Positions 1-7,478 of a stretch of 11,209 nucleotides of DNA are shown one piece after another (position 1 is the first letter of the stretch; each line of letters opens with the position of its first letter). The position numbers and the translations under genes are program-made. The stretch spans positions 1 through 11,209 of the forward strand of contig CAMZKZ010000033.1 of the NCBI GenBank assembly GCA_947311645.1, written 5' to 3'. The DNA comes from an uncultured Candidatus Altimarinota bacterium. Lineage in GTDB: Bacteria > Patescibacteriota > Gracilibacteria > CAIRYL01. The notes beneath the pieces are model-generated. The model had not been told where the DNA came from and did not search any database. It saw only the letters and a list, made by a program, of their open reading frames with translations.

Positions 1-268
<268 letters not shown>

Positions 269-448
269 TTTAATTAATTCTACTGTTGCGTTTCAAATAG
301 CTCTCGAAAGCTTTTAGTTTTTCGAAAGTGAAAGTCTTCGAGACTTTTTGAAATATTTGACAAACAGCCTCTCTTTTTACTTGATATTATATATTTAAAG
401 ATATAAACTTCTATTCGTTAATTTCACAGTCTTTTTTATAAAAAGATC
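269..448 (+). other. 23S-5S rRNA spacer with hairpins, no tRNA
   Basis: About 180 AT-rich bases separate the two rRNAs. No tRNA cloverleaf or ORF is visible. The spacer can fold: a compact hairpin has arms AAAGTCT (331-337) and AGACTTT (341-347), followed by a short T run to 349. An outer pairing TTTCAAA (291-297) with TTTGAAA (347-353) would partly compete with it. Such structures in rRNA spacers usually serve as processing sites. That role is inferred here. Confidence 0.6.
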
Positions 449-571
449 GTGTCTTGGTGGTTATTGAGAAAGGGGTACACCTGATTCCATTCCGAACTCA
501 GTAGTTAAGTCTTTCATCGCTGATGGTACTTGGGGCCTTGCCCCTGGGAGAGTAAGTCGCCGCCAAGACAC
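449..571 (+). rRNA. rrf: 5S ribosomal RNA
   Basis: About 123 bases, the usual length for 5S rRNA. The two ends pair in the closing helix: GTGTCTTGG at the start and CCAAGACAC at the end. The conserved loop C sequence CCGAACTCAG and the following GTTAAG are present, and the GGGGCCTTGCCCC arm resembles helix IV/V of 5S. It lies downstream of 23S on the same strand and is followed within 20 bases by an intrinsic terminator. The ends are set from the terminal helix and may be off by one or two bases. Confidence 0.95.
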
Positions 572-588
572 GGTTTTTTTGTTTTTAT

Positions 589-636
589 AAAAAGTCTATA
601 GTTTACTAATTGATTAGTAGGTTATAGACTTTTTTT
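589..636 (+). terminator. Rho-independent terminator of the rRNA operon
   Basis: The arms AAAAAGTCTATA (589-600) and TATAGACTTTTT (623-634) pair perfectly. The stem continues inward through three G-U pairs and one U-A pair into ACTAA/TTAGT, closing on a TTGA tetraloop at 610-613. This makes about 21 continuous base pairs. The T run continues to 636. A T-rich stretch at 574-586, straight after 5S, may add to termination. The position fits the end of the rRNA transcript and separates it from mfd. Confidence 0.9.
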
Positions 637-645
637 CGTATATAT

Positions 646-674
646 TTGAATATATAAAGAAGAAGTATTAGAAT
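646..674 (+). promoter_or_regulatory. Sigma-70-type promoter for mfd-tgt
   Basis: A -35-like TTGAAT (646-651) and a -10-like TAGAAT (669-674) are separated by 17 bases. Transcription would start near 681, about 30 bases before the mfd start codon. It lies directly after the rRNA terminator, where a new promoter is needed. In such AT-rich DNA near-matches arise by chance, so the call rests on spacing and position. Confidence 0.5.
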
Positions 675-710
675 ACGGTTATAAAAATAATATTTTATAG
701 AATAGAAATA

Positions 711-1070
711 ATGTCTTTTCCAAAAGAATTATCACAAGGAATGTGGGATTTTTTTCCACAAATAAAAACACTTCGAGCATCAAAGAAAAAACGATTTTTC
801 TCAACATATGGTCTGGCAAATGTTTCTGCAAAGGTATTTTTTGTTGCGGACTATTTACGGAAGTATGTTCCACATCATCTTTTTTATATCGTTGAAAAAA
901 AAAGTGAAATAATAGAGTATGCGCATTTATTTCAATCTTTTCTTGCTGATGAGTATAATACATGTTATTTGGGAGTTTCATCTTTAGAGAAAGATGTAGT
1001 ACGGGATAAATTTTATCTTTCAAATACTATTACGGATAAAAAAAAAAACAATTTTTTTACTTTCTCGTGA
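711..1070 (+). CDS. mfd: Transcription-repair coupling factor Mfd, N-terminal segment (frame broken at A11)
   Basis: This 119-codon ORF reads as the beginning of Mfd, the ATPase that removes stalled RNA polymerase from damaged DNA and recruits UvrA. It would be the first part of the UvrB-like N-terminal module. By itself it has no recognisable motif. The assignment rests on continuity: the next frame carries the rest of Mfd, and both lie on either side of a run of eleven A (1038-1048). After the run this frame gives an unconvincing tail (NNFFTFS) and stops at TGA 1068. The other frame gives TIFLLSREQ and continues into Mfd. If one A is skipped, the product is about 1066 residues, close to the usual Mfd length of 1,000-1,150. 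The ATG at 711 has no Shine-Dalgarno sequence. Confidence 0.7.
   Translation: MSFPKELSQGMWDFFPQIKTLRASKKKRFFSTYGLANVSAKVFFVADYLRKYVPHHLFYIVEKKSEIIEYAHLFQSFLADEYNTCYLGVSSLEKDVVRDKFYLSNTITDKKKNNFFTFS
1038..1048 (+). other. Poly-A11 tract, frameshift or slippage point in mfd
   Basis: Eleven consecutive A residues sit where the mfd reading frame changes. The downstream frame is open only from base 1000 (stops at 985 and 997) and the upstream frame closes at 1068. The shift must therefore fall between about 1000 and 1067, and this tract lies inside that interval. Loss of one A (or gain of two) fuses the two halves. Transcriptional slippage, programmed +1 shifting, a true mutation and a homopolymer sequencing error would all look like this. 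Confidence 0.85.
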
Positions 1071-1074
1071 GCAA

Positions 1075-3912
1075 ATGATGGGGCTTTATCCTCATGCTAT
1101 GAGTATGAGTCATAAAAAATTTACACTAGAAAAGTCGAGTTCAATGACTCATTCTCTTCTTTTAAAGAAATTGGAAAATGCTGGATATAAACATTCTTAT
1201 TCTCAGCAGTATTTAGAAGAAGGTGAGTTTATAAAAAAAGGAGAACAAATTATTATATTTCCATTGGGGGCATCTTCTGAAATTCTTGTAAGTTTTAATT
1301 TCGAAACTATTGAAAAGATTGAGAGTATAGATTCTGTGCAACACATGAATATACAAAATGAAATACATGAACAAGAAATTTTAGTCGTTGGAAATGAAGA
1401 AGTTTCTTCAAAATTAACAGAGTTAGTAACAGCAAAAGATTTACTCTTTATAGAAGAATTTTCTGATTTAGATGAAGATTTTCAAAATGTATTATTACAA
1501 ACGCCAGCAAAGATAATTGAAAACTCTGTATTTCCTGTGAATCAAGTAGAGAGTTTGCATTTGCGTTTTTTGTCTTTGTTAAAGTTTTATAATATCGCAG
1601 ATTTTTTAAATGATATACGAGAAAAAATAAATACGGGGTGGAAAATAATTTTTGTTACAAAACGATACGAAGAAATAAAAACAATTTTTGAAGAGGGAAA
1701 TATTCCTTTTTCATCTCACTTTGATCTTTTTGCATCTCTTACATTATTTGATGCAGGAGATGCAGAATTTATACCTCCTTCTTTTCAAAATCCTGAAGAA
1801 AAAATATTATTCTTAACCGATAGAGAAGTATTTCAGATGCAAACACAGAAGGAGAGATCAGAAAATAATCAGGATATGAATAATTTTCTGTTAAGTTTAA
1901 AGGTTGGAGATTATGTTGTACATGCAGATCATGGAATTGGAAAATTTTTAGGAATTGTAGAGCAAGAAATTTCTGGAATTACTCGAGAATATTTACAAAT
2001 AGAATATTTAAAAAATGATAAACTTTTTGTTCCCATTGCGTATGCCGATAAAATTTCTCGATATTTAACTTCAGAAGATTCTTTACCGAAATTAACACGA
2101 TTAGGTGGAAAAGAATGGAGTAAAGCGCAATCAAAAGTAAAAAAAGAAACAGTAGAGATGGCAAAGGAATTATTAGAGTTATATGCAAAGCGAGAAAAAG
2201 CACATGCATATCAGTGTACTGAAGATTCTGAAAAAATGAGTCAATTTGAATTAGCATTTAATTATTCCCCAACTCCTGGGCAACTAGCCGCTATTCGAGA
2301 TATTAAAAAAGACTTAGAAGGGAAAAAGCCAATGGATAGGCTTGTATGTGGAGATGTAGGATTTGGAAAAACAGAAGTTGCAATGCGTGCTGCTTTTAAA
2401 GCAGTAGAAAATGGGTTACAGGTGGCAGTTATTGCACCTATTACTATTTTAGTAGATCAGCATTATAAAAGTTTTAAATCTCGAATGGGAGAATTTGGTG
2501 TTGTTATAGAAGAAATTTCGCGTTTTAAGACACCAAAAGAGCAAAAAATAATTTTAGAAAAAGCCAAAGCAGGAAAAATTGATATTTTAATAGGAACGCA
2601 TCGATTATTATCGGAGGATGTAGAATTTAATAATTTAGGGTTATTGATTGTAGATGAAGAACAACGGTTTGGAGTAAAGCAAAAAGAAAAAATAAAAAAT
2701 ATGAAAAAAGGGGTGCATATTTTAACGATGACAGCGACTCCTATTCCACGAACATTAAATCTTGCATTGCATAATTTACGGGATATTTCGACTATTACAA
2801 CTCCTCCGCCAGGACGACTTCCAATTCTCACAGAGGTACGAAAATTTTCAGATACTCTTATTAAGGAAGTAATTGAAAAAGAGTTAGCACGAAATGGGCA
2901 GATATATTTTTTACATAATAGGGTAGAGACTATAGAAGCAATGGCAGATAAACTCAGATTGCTTATTCCTTCTGCAAGTTTTGTGGTAGCACATGGGCAA
3001 TTAAATTCTCATGAATTAGAAGAAAAAATAGAGAGTTTTAAAGCAGGAAAATTTGATGTGTTAATTTCTTCAACAATTATTGAAAATGGTATAGATTTAC
3101 CAAACGCAAATACAATGATTATCAATAATGCAGATCGATTTGGTTTATCTCAATTATATCAATTACGGGGGCGAATAGGTCGAAGTACAAAGCAGGCATA
3201 TGCATATCTGTTGTATAATCAGGATAAATTACCTATGGATTCAAAAAAACGATTACGCGCTATCGTTGAAGCATCAGAATTAGGAAGTGGGTTTCAGCTT
3301 TCTATGAGAGATTTAGAAATTAGAGGAGCGGGAGATGTGTTAGGAATATCGCAAAGTGGAACAGTGAATGCGATAGGGGTGAATCATTTTTTAAAACTTT
3401 TGCATAAAGAAATTAAAATCTTAGAAAAACAATCAAAATTTGCAGCAACGGAGCAAGGGAAAAAAATAGCATTAGAAGAAGTGATTGAAGATGTACAAAT
3501 AGAAATTCCATTAAATGCATTTGTTCCAAGTTTTTTTATTCCAAATACAAAAGAGAAAATTTTAATCTATCAACGATTTGCAGCCGTTGAAAATACAGAA
3601 GATTTATATAAATTATCAAAAGAGGTATCAGATGAATATGGAAAGCTTCCAATAGAAGTACGAAATTTAGTAAAAGTATTAGAGATTAAGATTTTAGCAA
3701 AAAAAGCTTTGGTAAAAGCAGTAAAATTTCAAGGAGAATCTGTAGAATTGCATTTGGCAAAAAGTGTTACGGCTAAAGAAATTATGAATTTATTAGAGTA
3801 CCAACCAAATTGGGCAATTTCTGGAAGTCTTTTGGTTTTACCACAAAAACAATTAGGGTTAGATTTTGTAGGGGTAATTGAAAAAGCGTTACAATATCTG
3901 CAGAAAAAATAA
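1075..3912 (+). CDS. mfd: Transcription-repair coupling factor Mfd, main segment (helicase/translocase)
   Basis: 945 codons cover the rest of Mfd, which uses ATP-driven DNA translocation to push stalled RNA polymerase off and hands the site to UvrABC. The polymerase-interaction region GDYVVHADHGIGKFLGI starts near residue 278. Superfamily 2 motifs follow: Walker A GDVGFGKTE (426-434), DEEQ box (527-530), TMTATPIPRTL, and the TIIENGIDLPNA/QLRGRIGR block around 675-705, which contains the arginine finger and TRG translocation motif. The C-terminal third corresponds to domain 7. The annotated ATG is probably not the true start: the frame is open back to base 1000, and upstream residues TIFLLSREQ fit Mfd, so translation should come through the A11 tract from 711. 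If it does begin at 1075, part of the UvrB-like module is missing but the motor is whole. tgt follows after 28 bases. Confidence 0.95.
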   Translation: MMGLYPHAMSMSHKKFTLEKSSSMTHSLLLKKLENAGYKHSYSQQYLEEGEFIKKGEQIIIFPLGASSEILVSFNFETIEKIESIDSVQHMNIQNEIHEQEILVVGNEEVSSKLTELVTAKDLLFIEEFSDLDEDFQNVLLQTPAKIIENSVFPVNQVESLHLRFLSLLKFYNIADFLNDIREKINTGWKIIFVTKRYEEIKTIFEEGNIPFSSHFDLFASLTLFDAGDAEFIPPSFQNPEEKILFLTDREVFQMQTQKERSENNQDMNNFLLSLKVGDYVVHADHGIGKFLGIVEQEISGITREYLQIEYLKNDKLFVPIAYADKISRYLTSEDSLPKLTRLGGKEWSKAQSKVKKETVEMAKELLELYAKREKAHAYQCTEDSEKMSQFELAFNYSPTPGQLAAIRDIKKDLEGKKPMDRLVCGDVGFGKTEVAMRAAFKAVENGLQVAVIAPITILVDQHYKSFKSRMGEFGVVIEEISRFKTPKEQKIILEKAKAGKIDILIGTHRLLSEDVEFNNLGLLIVDEEQRFGVKQKEKIKNMKKGVHILTMTATPIPRTLNLALHNLRDISTITTPPPGRLPILTEVRKFSDTLIKEVIEKELARNGQIYFLHNRVETIEAMADKLRLLIPSASFVVAHGQLNSHELEEKIESFKAGKFDVLISSTIIENGIDLPNANTMIINNADRFGLSQLYQLRGRIGRSTKQAYAYLLYNQDKLPMDSKKRLRAIVEASELGSGFQLSMRDLEIRGAGDVLGISQSGTVNAIGVNHFLKLLHKEIKILEKQSKFAATEQGKKIALEEVIEDVQIEIPLNAFVPSFFIPNTKEKILIYQRFAAVENTEDLYKLSKEVSDEYGKLPIEVRNLVKVLEIKILAKKALVKAVKFQGESVELHLAKSVTAKEIMNLLEYQPNWAISGSLLVLPQKQLGLDFVGVIEKALQYLQKK

Positions 3913-3940
3913 TAAAATATCACTTTTTACCATATAAAAT

Positions 3941-5080
3941 ATGTTTACGCATCAGTATCAAGATGGAAAGGCACGAGTTGGAGTATTACAAACACCACAT
4001 GGGAATATTGACACGCCTGTATTTATGCCGGTGGCGACGCGTGGAGCTATTAAAGGAGCAGTTGGGTTTGATGAGTTAGAAAAATTGGGGGCTCAAATTT
4101 CATTGGGAAATACATATCATCTTCATTTAAAGCCAACTTCAAAACTTATACAAAAGATGGGAGGTCTTCATCATTGGGAGCGATGGAATAAACCAATTTT
4201 AACGGATTCTGGAGGGTTTCAGGTTTTTTCAATTCAAGGAAAAAAAATTACAAATAATGGTGTATGGTTTAATTCTCATATAAATGGAGATTTATTTTAT
4301 TTAGATGCAGAAACATCAATGCAAATTCAAATAGAATTAGGATCTGATATATTGATGGCTTTTGATGAATGTCCACCAAATGTTCCAAATTTTACAGCAA
4401 TTGAAAAAGCAGTAAATAAGACTACTGCATGGGCAAAACGATCAATAGAATATTTTGAAATGCAGTATCCATTACATATTCCAACAACAGAAAGGCCTCA
4501 GCTTTTTGGAATTATCCAAGGAGGGTCATTTCCAGAATTACGACAGAAGAGTTTGAAAGAAATTACAGCTCTTCCATTTGATGGTTTTGCAATGGGAGGG
4601 TTAGCAGTAGGAGAGCCTCCGGAAGAAATGTATAAGGTTTTAGATGATATTGTTGAATATATGCCAAAGGAAAAGCCACGATATTTAATGGGAGTTGGGA
4701 CTCCTGTAGATTTACTTGAGGCAGTGGAAAGAGGTATTGATATGTTTGATTGTGTTTTACCAGCACGAAATGCACGACATGGAAGTGTGTTTACGGAAAA
4801 TGGAGTAATAAAAATAAAAAATGCAAAATTTTCAGATGATACTTCTGTCTTAGATCCAAACTGTAAATGTGAAGTATGTGCAGAAAAAAAATGTACACGA
4901 AGTTATATTCATCATTTGTTAAAAGTAGGAGAAGATTTAGGAAAAAAATATGCCACTATTCATAATTTATTTTTCTATCAAGAACTTATGAAAAAAGCAC
5001 GAATTGCTATTCGTGAAAAGAGGTTCGCAGAATTTAAACACAATTTCTTATTACAATATCTTTCATCTGTAAAAAAATAA
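3941..5080 (+). CDS. tgt: tRNA-guanine transglycosylase (queuosine pathway)
   Basis: A 379-residue protein, normal length for bacterial Tgt. It exchanges guanine 34 of GUN-anticodon tRNAs (Asp, Asn, His, Tyr) for the queuosine precursor preQ1. Visible signatures are MPVATRGAIKG near residue 29, LGNTYHLHLKP near 55, LTDSGGFQVFS with the general acid/base Asp89, MAFDECPP, the IQGG motif, and MFDCVLPARNARHG with the nucleophile Asp270. A CxCx2C cluster (CKCEVC) plus the later HNL histidine forms the structural zinc site. No catalytic residue is missing. The ATG lies 28 bases after mfd with no Shine-Dalgarno sequence, and both genes probably share one transcript ending at the 5106-5135 terminator. 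No other queuosine genes are in the window, so whether preQ1 is made or imported cannot be told. Confidence 0.97.
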   Translation: MFTHQYQDGKARVGVLQTPHGNIDTPVFMPVATRGAIKGAVGFDELEKLGAQISLGNTYHLHLKPTSKLIQKMGGLHHWERWNKPILTDSGGFQVFSIQGKKITNNGVWFNSHINGDLFYLDAETSMQIQIELGSDILMAFDECPPNVPNFTAIEKAVNKTTAWAKRSIEYFEMQYPLHIPTTERPQLFGIIQGGSFPELRQKSLKEITALPFDGFAMGGLAVGEPPEEMYKVLDDIVEYMPKEKPRYLMGVGTPVDLLEAVERGIDMFDCVLPARNARHGSVFTENGVIKIKNAKFSDDTSVLDPNCKCEVCAEKKCTRSYIHHLLKVGEDLGKKYATIHNLFFYQELMKKARIAIREKRFAEFKHNFLLQYLSSVKK

Positions 5081-5105
5081 GCCCTAAAGTATAAGAAGGG
5101 AAGGC

Positions 5106-5135
5106 CCCATTTATGTATATATAAATGGGTTTTTT
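5106..5135 (+). terminator. Rho-independent terminator after tgt
   Basis: CCCATTTAT (5106-5114) pairs with ATAAATGGG (5121-5129) around a six-base loop, followed by six T (5130-5135). It lies 26 bases after the tgt stop codon and would end the mfd-tgt transcript. Confidence 0.85.
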
Positions 5136-5196
5136 AGTATATGAAGAGAGAAATACTTTTTTTATAAAATATATATAATAAAAAGCAAATATTCTA

Positions 5197-5225
5197 TTGC
5201 AATTATATTTATATAGTTGTAAAAT
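5197..5225 (+). promoter_or_regulatory. Predicted promoter of the DUF11 surface-protein gene
   Basis: TTGCAA (5197-5202) and TAAAAT (5220-5225) have a 17-base spacer, predicting a start near 5232 and a leader of about 55 bases. The surrounding 5137-5286 region is almost entirely A and T, so false matches are likely. It is the best-spaced candidate between the tgt terminator and the next gene. Confidence 0.45.
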
Positions 5226-5226
5226 A

Positions 5227-5254
5227 ATATGATATTAAAATAAAAATATCATAT
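5227..5254 (+). repeat. 10-bp inverted repeat over the presumed transcription start
   Basis: ATATGATATT (5227-5236) and AATATCATAT (5245-5254) are perfect reverse complements separated by eight bases. It overlaps the predicted start of the promoter at 5197-5225. It could be a repressor operator in DNA, or a hairpin in the messenger leader if transcription starts a little upstream. There is no T tract, so it is not a terminator. Confidence 0.6.
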
Positions 5255-5286
5255 AAATATACATTTGCCTTTTACATATATATACA

Positions 5287-7404
5287 ATGTTACATTTTTT
5301 TAAGAAATCATTTATATCAATTGCATCATTTTGTGCAATATTCGTTGGTGGAATTGCGTCTGCTGCGACCATAGATGTTTCTTTGGTAAAAACAGCGTCT
5401 GTTTCAGAGGTTGTTCCAGGAGACTCTATTACTTATACTATTGAAATAAGTAATCTTCAAGATACGACAGTTGCCGTTAGTTCTCTTAAAGATTTTATTT
5501 CAAATGCAAATATAGACTTATTTGCTACATCTTTTTCATATGAAAATTCAGATGATGAATGTCGTGTAACACGAGACCCAGATCCTCTTGTTGCCTTATT
5601 TCAAGGAGATTATATTTATTGTGATATTGCAGAAATGCTACCAAATACATCACGAATAATTACATATACAATTCCGGTAAAAAGTACTGCGGTTGTTGGA
5701 GAAGTCATTGTAAATGCAGCAACACTTTCTACAGATGGAGAATTAACAGGAGATCTTTCAAATAATAGATCTACCACTTCAACGGAAATTGTGAGTTCTG
5801 CAAATGCAGCGACAAGTGATCTATCTCTTGTAAAAAGTTCGAATGTAACAGAAATAGAATCAGGATCGATAATAGAATATACTGTAAGCTATAGCAATAC
5901 AGGGGCCTTACCTGCAACGAATGTAGAAATAAATGATGTATTTGATAATACAGTATTAGATCCTTCAAGCTTTACCGTGTTAAGTCCATCGGATGCGAAT
6001 TGTGCGGTAGTCTATGATAATGATCCATTAGTTGCCTTATTCCAAGGCGGATATATAGAATGTACTATTGGAGATATTTCTGATGCAACAGTGTATGAAA
6101 TAGTCTATACATTACAAACGCGAACAGGTTTATCTGACGGTACACTTGTTAAAAATACAGCAGTAATTTCTTCTGATAATGAAACAGAAACGATAACCAA
6201 TAATAGCGATGTAAATACTGTAACCATTGTAAGCACAACACCAACACCAACAGCTACACCTACACCAACAGCTACACCTACACCAACGGCTACACCAATA
6301 GCTACACCAATAGCTACACCACTTCCAACTACAACACCAAGTACACATAGTACAGCATCTACAACTGGCTCAGGAGGAGGATGTAATACAGAGTCAACAA
6401 TTGAGTTAGATATTAATGCTTTTGTAAAAATTACGGGGCAAGATGATGAAACATATAGCGATGCAACAGAAGACACACCTGCAGAATTTTCAGAAACAGA
6501 TAACCTTACATATAAAGTTATTGTAGTGAATAAAGGAACATCATATGCATTTGAAACAGAAGTTGCTTTAGAATTTCTTTCAGATTCGTTAGATGAAGTA
6601 CATATTTCAAATATAGAAGGAGCAGAGTATGCAGATGGAGTATTTACAATGATAGATTCAATTCCTTCGAATGGACATGCGGAATTTACATTTACCGTTG
6701 ATTCTGTGGATAAATCTACAGTTACAATTCAATTATTTAAAATTGATTATAAATGTCCAACAGTAAAAACTTCTACTGGAGTAGGAGAATTTGATACGGT
6801 ATTTATAAAACAATCAGAAGAGGAAATACTTCCAGCAGTTGTAACTCCTATAGCTTCTGTATCAACAGCTGAAGCATATAGACTTACAAAAACTGCCGAT
6901 AGATCAGAAGTACAAGCTGGAGATATTATTACCTATACTCTTTCAATTGAAAATACAGGAACAGAAGATTTAAAAAATGTCATGCTGTTTGATATGTTTC
7001 CAAAAGAATATCTTGAGCCAGTAAATGGTTCAGAGAAAAGACTTGTAGACCCTACAACATTAAAATTTAAACGAAAATTTTTACCAGTAGGAGATACATT
7101 TACAAAAACTGTTACAATGAAAGTAAAACCTCATATTTTAGCAGGAACAGAAATTAAAAATATTTTAAAAGCAGGTTCGCAGACAATTGCAATGGAGAAA
7201 TCATCAGAAACAATTACAACTGTTATTTCAGGTCAGAAAGGAAATTTGCAAGATTTATATACTCCACAAAGTGCGAGTACATCAGTCTCTCGTCCACGAG
7301 CATTAATTCAAACAGGATTAGATGCTCCGATGATTCCATTTGGATTTGCACTTATCTTTGCAGGAATCTATCTTTATAGAAGAAGAAAATGTATGGAAGT
7401 GTAA
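5287..7404 (+). CDS. Secreted DUF11-repeat surface protein with LIQTG/transmembrane tail
   Basis: A 705-residue exported protein. Residues 1-26 form a signal peptide: KK, then a hydrophobic core, with a likely ASA|A cleavage. Two related DUF11-type beta modules follow (about 32-170 and 180-315), each containing DPLVALFQG and a cysteine pair spaced 20 apart (C92/C112, C239/C259), probably disulphides. A Thr-Pro-Ala linker (about 318-360) separates them from a third domain flanked by C366 and C490. A last DUF11 module (about 530-645) starts YRLTKTADRSEVQAGD. The C-terminus has LIQTG (673-677), a hydrophobic helix (682-697) and RRRK, the architecture of a sortase sorting signal with Ile in place of Pro. 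If it is not cleaved, the tail would simply be a membrane anchor. It has its own promoter and terminator. It is probably a stalk-like cell-surface or adhesion protein; that role is inferred from architecture. Confidence 0.88.
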   Translation: MLHFFKKSFISIASFCAIFVGGIASAATIDVSLVKTASVSEVVPGDSITYTIEISNLQDTTVAVSSLKDFISNANIDLFATSFSYENSDDECRVTRDPDPLVALFQGDYIYCDIAEMLPNTSRIITYTIPVKSTAVVGEVIVNAATLSTDGELTGDLSNNRSTTSTEIVSSANAATSDLSLVKSSNVTEIESGSIIEYTVSYSNTGALPATNVEINDVFDNTVLDPSSFTVLSPSDANCAVVYDNDPLVALFQGGYIECTIGDISDATVYEIVYTLQTRTGLSDGTLVKNTAVISSDNETETITNNSDVNTVTIVSTTPTPTATPTPTATPTPTATPIATPIATPLPTTTPSTHSTASTTGSGGGCNTESTIELDINAFVKITGQDDETYSDATEDTPAEFSETDNLTYKVIVVNKGTSYAFETEVALEFLSDSLDEVHISNIEGAEYADGVFTMIDSIPSNGHAEFTFTVDSVDKSTVTIQLFKIDYKCPTVKTSTGVGEFDTVFIKQSEEEILPAVVTPIASVSTAEAYRLTKTADRSEVQAGDIITYTLSIENTGTEDLKNVMLFDMFPKEYLEPVNGSEKRLVDPTTLKFKRKFLPVGDTFTKTVTMKVKPHILAGTEIKNILKAGSQTIAMEKSSETITTVISGQKGNLQDLYTPQSASTSVSRPRALIQTGLDAPMIPFGFALIFAGIYLYRRRKCMEV
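6247..6324 (+). repeat. In-frame minisatellite encoding a Thr-Pro-Ala linker
   Basis: Three 18-base units begin at 6247, 6265 and 6283. The first two are identical (CCAACAGCTACACCTACA) and the third differs at a few bases. From 6289 a 12-base unit GCTACACCAATA occurs twice and is then followed by a degenerate copy at 6313. Both periods are multiples of three, so changes in copy number would alter linker length without breaking the frame. It encodes the flexible spacer of the surface protein. Confidence 0.9.
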
Positions 7405-7423
7405 GAGTCTTATAACAATACAC

Positions 7424-7461
7424 AAAAAAAGCAGTGAATGTATATATTCACTGCTTTTTTT
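7424..7461. terminator. Bidirectional terminator between convergent genes
   Basis: GCAGTGAAT (7431-7439) and ATTCACTGC (7446-7454) form a 9-bp stem with a six-base loop. Seven A precede it (7424-7430) and seven T follow (7455-7461), so it ends in a U tract whichever strand is transcribed. It lies 19 bases after the surface-protein stop and 17 bases beyond the glyS stop, and serves both. Confidence 0.92.
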
Positions 7462-7478
7462 AGTATGAGAATAATTTT

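Noticed and set aside
357..390. TTGACA (357-362) with TATTAT (385-390) as a promoter for 5S
   Set aside because: The spacer is 22 bases, too long, and 5S is expected to be processed from the rRNA transcript.
269..448. tRNA gene between 23S and 5S
   Set aside because: No acceptor/T-arm pairing or GTTCRANNC-type sequence was found in the spacer.
679..1023. Reverse-strand ORF over the mfd 5' end
   Set aside because: Mirror of the mfd N-terminal region, low complexity and rich in Phe/Leu from A-rich coding sequence. Mfd continuity explains this stretch better.
2463..2831. Reverse-strand ORF inside mfd
   Set aside because: It lies wholly over the conserved helicase motifs of mfd and its translation resembles no protein family.
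6247..6324. Tandem repeats as a CRISPR array
   Set aside because: The units are contiguous, have no unique spacers and keep an open coding frame.
6105..6476. Reverse-strand ORF rich in Val-Gly-Ala repeats
   Set aside because: It is the complement of the Thr-Pro minisatellite in the surface-protein gene and has no start context of its own.
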